A stretch of DNA of 64,000 bases from Pseudaminobacter salicylatoxidans (lineage in GTDB: Bacteria; Pseudomonadota; Alphaproteobacteria; Rhizobiales; Rhizobiaceae): contig NZ_QGGG01000009.1 of the NCBI RefSeq assembly GCF_003148475.1, forward strand, positions 159,588 to 223,587, read 5' to 3'. The notes under the pieces were generated by a model. The model did no database searches. It was not told where the DNA came from and saw only the letters and a list, made by a program, of their open reading frames with translations. A program made the translations under genes and the position numbers. Each line of letters starts with the position of its first letter. Position 1 is the stretch's first letter. Of this stretch, positions 43,573 through 51,873 are shown in pieces.

Positions 43573-44868
43573 ATGTCCAACAAGCGATTTGCCACGATCA
43601 ATCGACGCGCATTCCTGGGGTCCGCGGCAGGTGCGGCGGCGCTGTTCGCCACGCGCCCCTCATGGGCCGCAAGCAAGACGCTCAACGTGCTGAGCCACAA
43701 GGTTCACCAGACTGTGCTCGGCGCGGATGACGGCGACCTGATGAAGGATTGGAAGGCGACCAACGATGCCGGGATTTCCTGGACGACCTTCGATTCCAAC
43801 CCGCTGCAGGATCGCCTGTTCCGCGAAGCGAGCCTGAGCGAGACCGACTATGGCGTGGGCTACATCATCGACAACCGCCCGACCTCGGACATTGCCGCGC
43901 TTTTCGAGCCACTGGACGATTATCTGAAGAAGGACGGCATCGAGGATTTCGGCGACATCGCCCCTGGCCTGGTGCAGGGCATGACGGTGGACGGCAAGCT
44001 GATCGGCATTCCGGTACGCCACGCCACCCAGGGGCTCTTCTACAATGAGGAGCTCCTGGAGGAGGCGGGCATCAGCGCGCCGCCCACCACGCTCGAAGAA
44101 TTGGTGGAACAGGCGAAGAAGGCGACGTTCAAGTCCAATGCCGGCACGCCGGTAGTGGGCATGGTTCTCGCCAGCGACCTGGCCGTTTTCCCGGTCATGT
44201 TCGCACGCGCCTTCGGCGGCGATTTCATCACGCAGAATTTCGAGCTGGTTCCCGATCCGGCAGCCATGGAAGAAGGGCTGAATGCGCTGAGGGGAATGTT
44301 CGAGGCGGGCGCATTGCCGCGCAGCTACGCGACCACCAGGAACGACGATCAGGTGACCTGGATGCAGCAGGGCCGCGCGGCCTTCACCGTCCTGCCCTTT
44401 GCCCGCAACGGCCAGCTCAACAATCCCGAGCAGAGCAAGTTCCCGGGCAAGATCAAGGCGATCGAATTCCCCATTTCCGCCGCGCTCAAGGGCAAGACGC
44501 CGATGGCATCGGTGGTCGAGGCCTGGGGCATGGTTATCCCCAGGAACGCCAAGGACAAGGAACTGGCCTGGAAGTTCATCAAGGAGGTTTCGAGCAAGCG
44601 CGTCACCCTTGGTATGGCAATCAACGGCAACGGGCCTGTGCGCGTCTCCACCTATGCCGAAAAGGATTTTGTCGCCAAGAACCCGGTTGCGGAGGTGGAG
44701 GCCGGCGTGCTGGCGCATGCGCGCGGCGCGTTTCCGCCCTTCCCGGAGGCGGCGCGGGCCCAGTCGACTCTGCTTGAGGAAGTGCAACTCGCAGTGCTCG
44801 GCCGCAAGCCGGTCAAGGAAGCCGTCGCCTCGATCATCGAGCGCGTCAAGCCGATGATGCCAGCCTGA
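43573..44868 (+). CDS. CUT1 sugar/polyol ABC transporter substrate-binding protein
   Basis: A 431-residue binding protein. The N-terminus NRRAFLGSAAGAAALFATRP looks like a twin-arginine signal with the cut after about 31 residues (SWAAS). GLFYNEELLEEAGISAPPTT is the usual SBP family 1 hinge block. The ATG at 43573 has AGGGAGG upstream; two earlier starts are possible. A strong stem-loop follows the stop. From the metabolic genes nearby the ligand is probably ribitol or a related polyol. Confidence 0.9.
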   Translation: MSNKRFATINRRAFLGSAAGAAALFATRPSWAASKTLNVLSHKVHQTVLGADDGDLMKDWKATNDAGISWTTFDSNPLQDRLFREASLSETDYGVGYIIDNRPTSDIAALFEPLDDYLKKDGIEDFGDIAPGLVQGMTVDGKLIGIPVRHATQGLFYNEELLEEAGISAPPTTLEELVEQAKKATFKSNAGTPVVGMVLASDLAVFPVMFARAFGGDFITQNFELVPDPAAMEEGLNALRGMFEAGALPRSYATTRNDDQVTWMQQGRAAFTVLPFARNGQLNNPEQSKFPGKIKAIEFPISAALKGKTPMASVVEAWGMVIPRNAKDKELAWKFIKEVSSKRVTLGMAINGNGPVRVSTYAEKDFVAKNPVAEVEAGVLAHARGAFPPFPEAARAQSTLLEEVQLAVLGRKPVKEAVASIIERVKPMMPA

Positions 44869-44878
44869 GAAAGGGTTG

Positions 44879-44903
44879 GTCGCCGGGCTCTTTGCCCGGC
44901 GAC
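44879..44903 (+). promoter_or_regulatory. Perfect stem-loop after the binding-protein gene
   Basis: GTCGCCGGGC and GCCCGGCGAC are fully complementary over ten bases around TCTTT, 11 bases after the stop. A GC-rich 3' stem without a T run is more like an mRNA stabiliser or partial terminator than a full terminator, since the operon continues. Confidence 0.75.
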
Positions 44904-44936
44904 TCCGAAACGAACACATCACCAGGAAAACAGATC

Positions 44937-46379
44937 ATGTCCACACCCGCGGTCCGCTCCATTGAAGAGCCTGCTCGCAAAATCCCGGTCTCGGCCGAGT
45001 ATGATGTCCTCGTCGTTGGCGGCGGTCCTTCCGGTCTGACGGCAGCACTCGCGGCAGCGGAGGACGGGTTGCGTGTCGGCCTGATCGAAAGCCGCAGCTT
45101 CGTCGGCGGCAACATGACGATCGGCCTGCCGGTGCTCGGCTTTCTCGGTCAGAAGGGCAACCAGATCATTGACGGCCTGCCGCAGAAATTCATCGACCGT
45201 CTGCGCAATGAGCGCGACGGCGCCAGCGAACACCGGCCGTGCCCGCTGCACATGGGCATAACGCTGGTCGAGCCCGAAGCGGTGAAGACCGTCGCGCTGG
45301 AAATGCTGACTGACGCCGGCGTCGATGTGCTCTTCTACACGTTCTTTGCGGGCGCCATCGTGGAGAGCGACACGATTCGCGGCATCATCACCGAGAGTAA
45401 GAGCGGGCGCAGTGCGATCCTCGCCAAGGTGGTGATCGACTGCACCGGCGACGCCGATGTCGCCTACCAGGCCGGTGTGCCGACCGAGAAGGGCGACGGC
45501 AATGGCGGCATGCAGCCGCCGACGCTGATGTTCTGCCTGGGCGGCGTGGATACCGACAAGCTGCGCATGAGCATCGCCAATACACCGCGCGAGGCCCGTA
45601 CCTACCTGACCGATTTCATTCCGGCCGAATATTTCGGCCAGAACCACCAGTTCATCGTGGTGGGCCTGCGCGAGCTGATGGCCAAGGCCAAGCAGGAACG
45701 CGGACTCGATATCCCCAATGAGCGCACCATCATCATCACCGGCCTGAAGAAGGGCGAGGTGTGGATCAACATGACGCGTGTGAAGGGCACCGACGGCACC
45801 GATGCACGCAGCCTCACCAATGGCGAGATCGAGGGGCGACGCCAGATCGATGACATCGTCACCTATCTGATCAATTACGTTCCCGGTTTCGAAACGGCCT
45901 ACTTTACCAAGACCGCGCCTTTCCTCGGCATTCGCGAGACGCGCCGCATCGTGGGGCAATACGTACTCACGCAGGAAGACGTGCTGAGCTGTACTCATTT
46001 CGATGATGCGGTTGCGGTAGCGAGCTATCCGATCGACATCCACCGTCCCGGCGACGATGGCTGCACGCTGATCTGGTGCGGCGACTGCTACGACATTCCC
46101 TACCGTTCGCTTGTGCCCAACAAGGTCGGCAATCTTCTGGTTGCCGGCAGGAGCATTTCGGCCACGCATGAAGCCATGGGTGCCATCCGCGTCATGGCCA
46201 CCTGCATGGCCATGGGCGAGGCGGCCGGACGTGCGGCCAAAATCTCCGTTCGCGGGAACAGGGCGCCTGCGGAGATCGATGTGCAGGAACTGCGTCGCCA
46301 GCAGCTCGAGCGCGGTGTCTATCTGCGTAATCCGGATGGAACGCGGGCATCAGCTCCGGATCACAAGGTCGTCGTCTGA
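44937..46379 (+). CDS. FAD-dependent oxidoreductase (PF12831-like)
   Basis: A 480-residue flavoprotein. YDVLVVGGGPSGLTAALAAA (about 22-41) is the FAD-binding Rossmann motif, and VVIDCTGDADVAYQAGVP and LLVAGRSISATHEAMGAIRV are the other family blocks. Members act on varied small molecules and several are linked to sugar catabolism; I cannot name a substrate. It lies between the binding protein and the kinase of the ribitol operon, so oxidation of a polyol or sugar is inferred. The ATG at 44937 has AGGA upstream. Confidence 0.82.
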   Translation: MSTPAVRSIEEPARKIPVSAEYDVLVVGGGPSGLTAALAAAEDGLRVGLIESRSFVGGNMTIGLPVLGFLGQKGNQIIDGLPQKFIDRLRNERDGASEHRPCPLHMGITLVEPEAVKTVALEMLTDAGVDVLFYTFFAGAIVESDTIRGIITESKSGRSAILAKVVIDCTGDADVAYQAGVPTEKGDGNGGMQPPTLMFCLGGVDTDKLRMSIANTPREARTYLTDFIPAEYFGQNHQFIVVGLRELMAKAKQERGLDIPNERTIIITGLKKGEVWINMTRVKGTDGTDARSLTNGEIEGRRQIDDIVTYLINYVPGFETAYFTKTAPFLGIRETRRIVGQYVLTQEDVLSCTHFDDAVAVASYPIDIHRPGDDGCTLIWCGDCYDIPYRSLVPNKVGNLLVAGRSISATHEAMGAIRVMATCMAMGEAAGRAAKISVRGNRAPAEIDVQELRRQQLERGVYLRNPDGTRASAPDHKVVV

Positions 46380-46382
46380 GAT

Positions 46383-46405
46383 GGCGTGCGGCCGGGCTGC
46401 ACGCC
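46383..46405 (+). promoter_or_regulatory. Intercistronic stem-loop after the FAD oxidoreductase gene
   Basis: GGCGTGC and GCACGCC form a perfect seven-base stem around nine bases, four bases after the stop. A further GC-rich stretch follows. No T run, so it is a candidate mRNA-processing or stability element. Confidence 0.5.
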
Positions 46406-46459
46406 TGCCGGGCCGCAGGCCGACGAGGACTATCGCGAGCTGAAACAGGAAAGATGGTT

Positions 46460-48091
46460 ATGGCGTCTCGCTATTTCGTGGGGGTCGATGTCGGCACCGG
46501 CAGCGCCCGTGCCGGCATATTCGACCTGCACGGGAACATGGTGTCGACTGCCAGGCGCGACATCGCGCTCTTTCAGGACGGCGCCGATTTCGTGGAGCAG
46601 TCCAGCGATGACATCTGGCAGGCGGTTTGCGCGAGCGTGCGCGAGGCGGTTGCCACGGCCGGGGTGGATGCCGACGATATCGGTGGGCTGGGCTTCGACG
46701 CCACCTGTTCGCTTGTCGTGCTCGGGCCGGGCGGAGTGCCGCTTGCGGTCGGCAACCACGGCGACGGCACGCGCAACATCATCGTCTGGATGGATCACCG
46801 CGCGACCGATCAGGCATGCAGGATCAACGAGACGAAGCACCGCGTGCTCGACTATGTCGGCGGTGCGATCTCGCCCGAGATGGAAACGCCGAAACTATTG
46901 TGGCTGAAGGAAAACCTGCCGGCCACCTACGACGCTACGTGGCAGTTCTTTGACCTTACCGATTTCCTGACCTGGCGCGCCACGGGAAGCCTCGCGCGGT
47001 CGGTATGCACCGTAACCTGCAAATGGACTTACCTCGCCCACGAAGAGCGCTGGGACGAGAGCTATTTCCGGCAGGTCGGCCTGGGCGACCTCGCCGAGAA
47101 TAACTTCACGCGGATTGGAACCGAGATAGTGCCGGCTGGTCAGGCACTGGGGCAGGGCCTGACCTCCGAGGCGGCTGCCGGCCTTGGCCTGAACGCCGGC
47201 ATTGCCGTAGGGGCCGGGCTGATCGACGCGCACGCCGGCGGCCTCGGGTCCGTCGGTGCGCGCGGGGGCGCGGGCTCGGCCACAACGCGCATGGCCTATG
47301 TGTTCGGCACATCGGCCTGCACGATGGCCAGCAGTGCGCAGCCGGTTTTCATTCCCGGCGTATGGGGTCCCTACTATTCCGCGATGATACCCGGTCTGTG
47401 GCTGAGCGAAGGCGGGCAATCTGCGGCCGGTGCGGCGATAGACCAGCTCGTTTCCTTCCATCCGGTCGCCGCCGAGGCGCGGTCGAAAGCCGGGGAGCAG
47501 GGTCTCTCCCTGCCGTCATGGCTGGCCGAAGAAGCTGCCTCGCGTGCCGCCAATGCATCGGATGTGGCATATCTTGCCAACGAGTTGACGGTCGTGCCCG
47601 AGTTTCTCGGCAACCGGTCGCCCAAAGCCGACCCCGAGGCGCGGGCAGTGATTTCCGGCCTGGGCATGGAGCGCGACCTCGACAGCCTCGTCTCGCTTTA
47701 CATCGCGGGGATACTGGGATTGGGCTACGGGCTACGCCAGATCATTTCCGCAAGCCGGGCGCAAGGTGCAGTCATCGACACGCTGGCGCTGAGTGGCGGC
47801 GCTGGCCGGCATCCGCTGATCCGCCAGCTTCTGGCGGACTGCACGGGCGTGCCGGTTCTGGTTTCGCGCCAGTCCGATCCCGTTCTGCTCGGCGCGGCCA
47901 TGCTCGGGGCAACGGCGGCCGGTGCGTTCGAAAACCTTTCCGGCGCAATGGAAGCGATGTCCTCTGTCGGGGAGAGCTTCGAGCCGGCCGGCGGCAAGAT
48001 CGCCGCCTTGCACGACAGGCGTTTCGCGGCATTCGAAGCCCTGCAGAAATCGGAAACATCAACTCGTCGCATCATGAACGGGGAGGAATGA
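46460..48091 (+). CDS. FGGY-family pentulose kinase (D-ribulokinase-like)
   Basis: A 543-residue sugar kinase. RYFVGVDVGTGSARAGIFD is the first phosphate-binding motif; GGLGFDATCSLVVLG and the DHRA motif (VWMDHRATDQA) bind the sugar; TLALSGGAGRHPLIRQLLAD is the adenosine motif in the C-terminal half. FGGY enzymes of this length include D-ribulokinases, which make D-ribulose 5-phosphate. With the ribitol dehydrogenase in the same operon this fits. I use the ATG at 46460 (AGGA nine bases before); 46454 is also possible. Confidence 0.9.
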   Translation: MASRYFVGVDVGTGSARAGIFDLHGNMVSTARRDIALFQDGADFVEQSSDDIWQAVCASVREAVATAGVDADDIGGLGFDATCSLVVLGPGGVPLAVGNHGDGTRNIIVWMDHRATDQACRINETKHRVLDYVGGAISPEMETPKLLWLKENLPATYDATWQFFDLTDFLTWRATGSLARSVCTVTCKWTYLAHEERWDESYFRQVGLGDLAENNFTRIGTEIVPAGQALGQGLTSEAAAGLGLNAGIAVGAGLIDAHAGGLGSVGARGGAGSATTRMAYVFGTSACTMASSAQPVFIPGVWGPYYSAMIPGLWLSEGGQSAAGAAIDQLVSFHPVAAEARSKAGEQGLSLPSWLAEEAASRAANASDVAYLANELTVVPEFLGNRSPKADPEARAVISGLGMERDLDSLVSLYIAGILGLGYGLRQIISASRAQGAVIDTLALSGGAGRHPLIRQLLADCTGVPVLVSRQSDPVLLGAAMLGATAAGAFENLSGAMEAMSSVGESFEPAGGKIAALHDRRFAAFEALQKSETSTRRIMNGEE

Positions 48092-48092
48092 C

Positions 48093-49157
48093 ATGGCAGG
48101 CTTGCGCCTCGCGAGTGTGCGGAAGAAATTCGGCGCCACCGACGTCATCAGGAACGTCGATCTCGATATCGCGGATGGCGAGTTCGTCGTCTTCGTCGGC
48201 CCGTCAGGATGTGGAAAATCGACCCTGCTGCGCATGATCGCGGGGCTGGAGGACATTACAGGCGGCGACCTTTTCATCGACGGCAGGCGCTGCAATGACA
48301 TCGAGCCACGCGCGCGTGGCATCGCCATGGTGTTCCAGTCCTACGCGCTTTACCCGCATCTGACGGTCTATGAGAATATGAGCTTCGGGCTGACGCTCAA
48401 CAGGACGCCCAAGTCCGAGATAGACACGCGCGTGCGCGAGGCTGCGCGTATCCTCAAGCTGGAGCACCTGCTCGACCGCAAGCCGAGCCAGCTTTCCGGC
48501 GGGCAACGGCAGCGCGTTGCCATCGGCCGCGCGATCATCCGCAAGCCCGCTGTGTTCCTGTTCGATGAGCCGCTTTCGAACCTCGACGCCGCATTGCGCA
48601 TGGATATGCGCATGGAGATAGCGAAGCTGCACAAGGAACTCGGTGCGACGATGATCTACGTCACGCACGATCAGGTCGAGGCCATGACGCTGGCCGATAA
48701 GATCGTGGTGCTCGAAGGCGGTGTGGTGCAGCAGATCGGCGCACCGATCGAACTTTACAAGAAGCCGGCGAACAAATTCGTGGCCGGCTTCATCGGCTCG
48801 CCGAAAATGAACTTCCTCAATGTGAAGGTAACGGCGGTTTCGGGTTCGTCGGTTACGGTGGAATCGCCCACCGTCTCGCCGGTAACAGTCGAGGCGAAAG
48901 GCTTTTCCAGCGGAGATCGGGCAGTACTCGGCGTGCGGCCGCAATATCTGAGGCGCGACACCGATGCGACCGGGGGCAGCCGGGTAAAAGGAAATGTCTC
49001 GCTGGTCGAGCGCCTGGGGACGGAAACCATCGTCAGCTTCGAAACCATGTCGAATGAGCGCGCTTTGGCTGCCATCCCGCAGGACGAGGTGTTTGAAGCC
49101 GGCAGTGCGGTCGAGTTCGCGTTCGATCCGCAACTGTCGCATCTGTTTGCGGCCTGA
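48093..49157 (+). CDS. CUT1 ABC transporter ATP-binding protein (MalK/UgpC-like)
   Basis: A 354-residue ATPase: Walker A GPSGCGKST, signature LSGGQRQRVAIGRA, Walker B VFLFDEPLSNLD, switch VTHDQVEAMTLADK, then a TOBE/MOP domain (from about 235, LGVRPQYLRRD). It powers the permeases at 41849-43547. It begins one base after the kinase stop. A large stem-loop separates it from the dehydrogenase gene. Confidence 0.92.
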   Translation: MAGLRLASVRKKFGATDVIRNVDLDIADGEFVVFVGPSGCGKSTLLRMIAGLEDITGGDLFIDGRRCNDIEPRARGIAMVFQSYALYPHLTVYENMSFGLTLNRTPKSEIDTRVREAARILKLEHLLDRKPSQLSGGQRQRVAIGRAIIRKPAVFLFDEPLSNLDAALRMDMRMEIAKLHKELGATMIYVTHDQVEAMTLADKIVVLEGGVVQQIGAPIELYKKPANKFVAGFIGSPKMNFLNVKVTAVSGSSVTVESPTVSPVTVEAKGFSSGDRAVLGVRPQYLRRDTDATGGSRVKGNVSLVERLGTETIVSFETMSNERALAAIPQDEVFEAGSAVEFAFDPQLSHLFAA

Positions 49158-49169
49158 AGTGCCGCGTGA

Positions 49170-49233
49170 GCACCGGATGTGACAGCCGGGTCCTTTCCCA
49201 GGGCCAGCGCCGGCTTTCCCACGTATCCGGTGC
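49170..49233 (+). promoter_or_regulatory. Long intercistronic hairpin before the ribitol dehydrogenase gene
   Basis: GCACCGGAT (49170) pairs perfectly with ATCCGGTGC (49225); GTG (49179) with CAC (49220); and AGCCGG (49184) with CCGGCT (49210). That is 18 pairs with small bulges and a 20-base apical part. It begins 13 bases after the ATPase stop and ends 40 bases before the next ATG. No T run follows. It may set the relative expression of the last gene. Confidence 0.75.
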
Positions 49234-49273
49234 GGGACGCTTTCCACGCATATGCATTTGAAGAGGTAGATTA

Positions 49274-50002
49274 ATGGCTCAGGATCTCGCCGGAAAAGTC
49301 GCGGCAATCACCGGCGCGGCATCGGGCATCGGACTCGAATGCGCGAAATCCCTGTTGAATGCGGGTGCGCGTGTCGTTCTCGTCGACCGTGCCGAAGAGG
49401 CACTGCGTGATGTCTGCGCGGACCTCGGCCCGAGCGCCATCCCGCTGGCGGTCGATCTCACCAATCCGCAAAGCGTTGCGACCATGATGCCTGGAATTCT
49501 CGAGGCGGCAGGGCAACTGGACATCTTCCATGCCAATGCCGGCTCCTATGTCGGTGGCGAAATCCTGAACGGCGATCCCGATGCATGGGATCGCATGCTG
49601 ACCCTCAACATAAACGCCGTGTTTCGCAGCGTGCATGCGGTGCTGCCGCATATGGTCGGGCGCAAGACAGGCGACATCATCGTGACCAGTTCGATCGCGG
49701 GCGTGGTCCCGGTCGTGTGGGAGCCGATCTACACCGCGTCCAAGCACGCCGTGCAGGCCTTCGTCCATACTGTGCGCCGGCAGGTAGCCAAACATTCCAT
49801 CCGTGTCGGCGCGGTACTGCCCGGCCCGGTCGTGACGGCCTTGATCAGCGATTGGCCCAGGGACAAGCTGGAAGCCGAGCTTGCAGCAGGCGGGTTGATC
49901 GAGCCGGTGGAGGTGGCCGAGGCGGTGCTGTTCATGCTGACGCGGCCGCGCAATGTCACCATCCGCGACCTCGTTATCCTGCCGCAGAGCAACGACCTTT
50001 GA
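49274..50002 (+). CDS. Ribitol 2-dehydrogenase (short-chain dehydrogenase)
   Basis: A 242-residue NAD(P)-dependent dehydrogenase. TGAASGIG (13-20) binds the cofactor, NAG is at 87-89, and the catalytic residues are S139, Y152 and K156 (YTASK). The blocks [33 protein letters not shown] and [14 protein letters not shown] are close to rhizobial ribitol 2-dehydrogenase, which turns ribitol into D-ribulose. The FGGY kinase in the same operon would then phosphorylate the product. The short ATG spacing to a GAAGAGG ribosome site supports the start. Confidence 0.9.
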   Translation: MAQDLAGKVAAITGAASGIGLECAKSLLNAGARVVLVDRAEEALRDVCADLGPSAIPLAVDLTNPQSVATMMPGILEAAGQLDIFHANAGSYVGGEILNGDPDAWDRMLTLNINAVFRSVHAVLPHMVGRKTGDIIVTSSIAGVVPVVWEPIYTASKHAVQAFVHTVRRQVAKHSIRVGAVLPGPVVTALISDWPRDKLEAELAAGGLIEPVEVAEAVLFMLTRPRNVTIRDLVILPQSNDL

Positions 50003-50230
50003 GAATTGGTGTGGCGGAACGGGGTTCCTGTTCCCTTGCGCCATCACACGACCCGTGGCGGCGCAGGCCGTTGATCCGGCGCTCCGTACATCGATGGCCC
50101 TGCTCAAGGCGATTGTTCAGGTATTGGGCTTGTCCGGCCGTCACTGGAAGTTGTCGTAACGGTTGAAGTGGTCAAGCCCGGAAGAAACGCAAAAGCGCCG
50201 AGAGGCTGAGACTGGAGCTGCCCGGTAGCG

Positions 50231-50965
50231 TCAGTCGCGGTTGCTGGCTTGTGGATAGGAGATAATCGACAGATAACGGATGGGCAGACGCGTCAGTTCC
50301 TCTGGCCCGTGCGGCGCATCGGCGTCGAAGAAAAGGCTGTCACCCGGTGTCATGCGGTAGAGCTCATTGCCGTGCCGGTACACCACTTCACCTTCCAGCA
50401 TGTAAAGAAATTCCATGCCGCCATGCTGGAAGGTCGGAAAGACATCGGACGCTTCAGACAGGGTGATGAGGTAAGGCTCGACCATGACACCTGCCGAATT
50501 CGAACCGACATGTCCGAGTAATGTGTATTGGTGGCCGGCGCGCGTGCCGCGGCGCTCAACATCGACACCCTGTCCGGCTTTGACGAAAACGGCGTTACGC
50601 TCTTCTTCAAAACGGCGGAAGAAGGACGTGAGCGGTGTGCCAAGTGCGCGCGAAAGCGACCGCAGGGTCGTCAGCGACGGCGAAGTGATGCCATTTTCGA
50701 TCTTGGACAACATACCCAACGAGATGTTGGTGGCAGCGGCCAAATCTGCCACGGTAATGCCAAGCTTCTTCCGGAAGGCCCGTACCTCGTGGCCGATTGC
50801 GACTTCGAGTACGTTCTCCCGCTCATCGCGTACCGTATGCGGATCCTGGATGAGAGGTGATACGCGGTTCACCGGGCCCGCCCCTTTGCCGATGCGGGTG
50901 GGTTCCCCGTCCTCCTTCGCCAACTTTTCTGAATTTTTCATCCTTGCCATGCCCGCTCCCCCCAT
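50231..50965 (-). CDS. XRE-family regulator with C-terminal cupin domain
   Basis: A protein of up to 244 residues. A charged N-terminal tail (about 1-50) precedes the helix-turn-helix (about 55-112: VRAFRKKLGITVADLAAATN and GMLSKIENGITSPSLTTLRS) and a cupin_2 barrel (about 165-235: GGMEFLYMLEGEVVYRHG). Related regulators sit beside methylated-amine and polyamine operons. It is divergent from the mgs/mgd operon across 908 bases, so it is its likely regulator. Starts at 50965 and 50950 both have good ribosome sites. Confidence 0.87.
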   Translation of the reverse strand: MGGAGMARMKNSEKLAKEDGEPTRIGKGAGPVNRVSPLIQDPHTVRDERENVLEVAIGHEVRAFRKKLGITVADLAAATNISLGMLSKIENGITSPSLTTLRSLSRALGTPLTSFFRRFEEERNAVFVKAGQGVDVERRGTRAGHQYTLLGHVGSNSAGVMVEPYLITLSEASDVFPTFQHGGMEFLYMLEGEVVYRHGNELYRMTPGDSLFFDADAPHGPEELTRLPIRYLSIISYPQASNRD

Positions 50966-51873
50966 CGATTAACTTTCCTGAAGGTAAACATTTTGTCGGC
51001 ATTTCACAACATCTGGTAGCGTCGCATTGAGGCGCAACGGAAACCGGCCGCGGCAGGTAGCGTTAGGATATGGAGCGGGCATCAGAGGTTCTGATAGGAA
51101 AACCAGGCGAAGGCTCGGCACACAGCTTCCACTTCGCCATGACGTTGAAGCGATTGATATGATTTAAAATGCGGAGTTTTTGAGCTGGGACCAAGAGATG
51201 ACGGAAAGTTGCAGGCGCCTGGTCTCGGTGCCGCAGCGCTCCTGGACGATCTCGCCGGGAACAATCCATCCATGGTCCATGGTGCGCTCGACCGATGTTT
51301 CTTCCCGGTGATGGATATAGGAATTCCGTTCGGGCGCCAGCTGTCATCGGGAGAAACCTTGATCGCGTCTTCCGAGATGGGGCCGATCTAAACTGTCACC
51401 GGTCTCGGCTGGTTTGCGACCAACCGACACGGAACTCAGGACGGCGGCCATCTGAGCGCGGGTCGATGCCTCGGCAAACCATCGTGGCCTATCTCGCCAT
51501 CGATCGCGAGGGACAGGTATTTCGTGGGGGATGGGGTGACTTTAGGGAAGCCGGGTTGACAACGGCCAGAGCCGATGATTTCATCCACATCAAACTTATT
51601 TGCCTGACAGTATATAATCATAAGCAAAGGCCGCCGTTGGCGGGGTCGAGCGGTGTGGGGACATCGCCGACCAAAGAGGGAGAGTTATCAGGTTCTTAGC
51701 TGTTGCTAGGGGCGACGATGGCGTTTGCCGGTCGCCTCCACATCCAGGTGTTCCAATCCGAATGGAGGAGATTCGAGTGATGGAGCAAATACCTGACTTT
51801 GCGTTTGCCGACCGCGTGGCGCCCATCGGGTGCTTTCGACCGTTTTGGACATGGATGAATGGAGGAGCATCCT
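50966..51873. promoter_or_regulatory. Long non-coding region before the N-methylglutamate operon
   Basis: About 900 bases without a convincing gene; short frames on both strands near 51063-51391 show no family I know. A TATAAT box is at 51613-51618 with no good -35, which would suit an activator-dependent promoter. TTGCCTGACAGTATA (51600-51614) overlaps it and resembles TTTCCTGAAGGTAAA (50974-50988) just before the XRE-cupin gene (11 of 15 bases). GCGTTTGCCG occurs twice, at 51721 and 51801. The right end has GGAGGA (51861-51866) seven bases before the permease ATG. Confidence 0.5.

Noticed and set aside
51063..51391. Short frames on both strands in the pre-permease gap as genes
   Set aside because: They overlap each other on opposite strands, lack good ribosome sites and match no family I know; kept only as part of the non-coding region.
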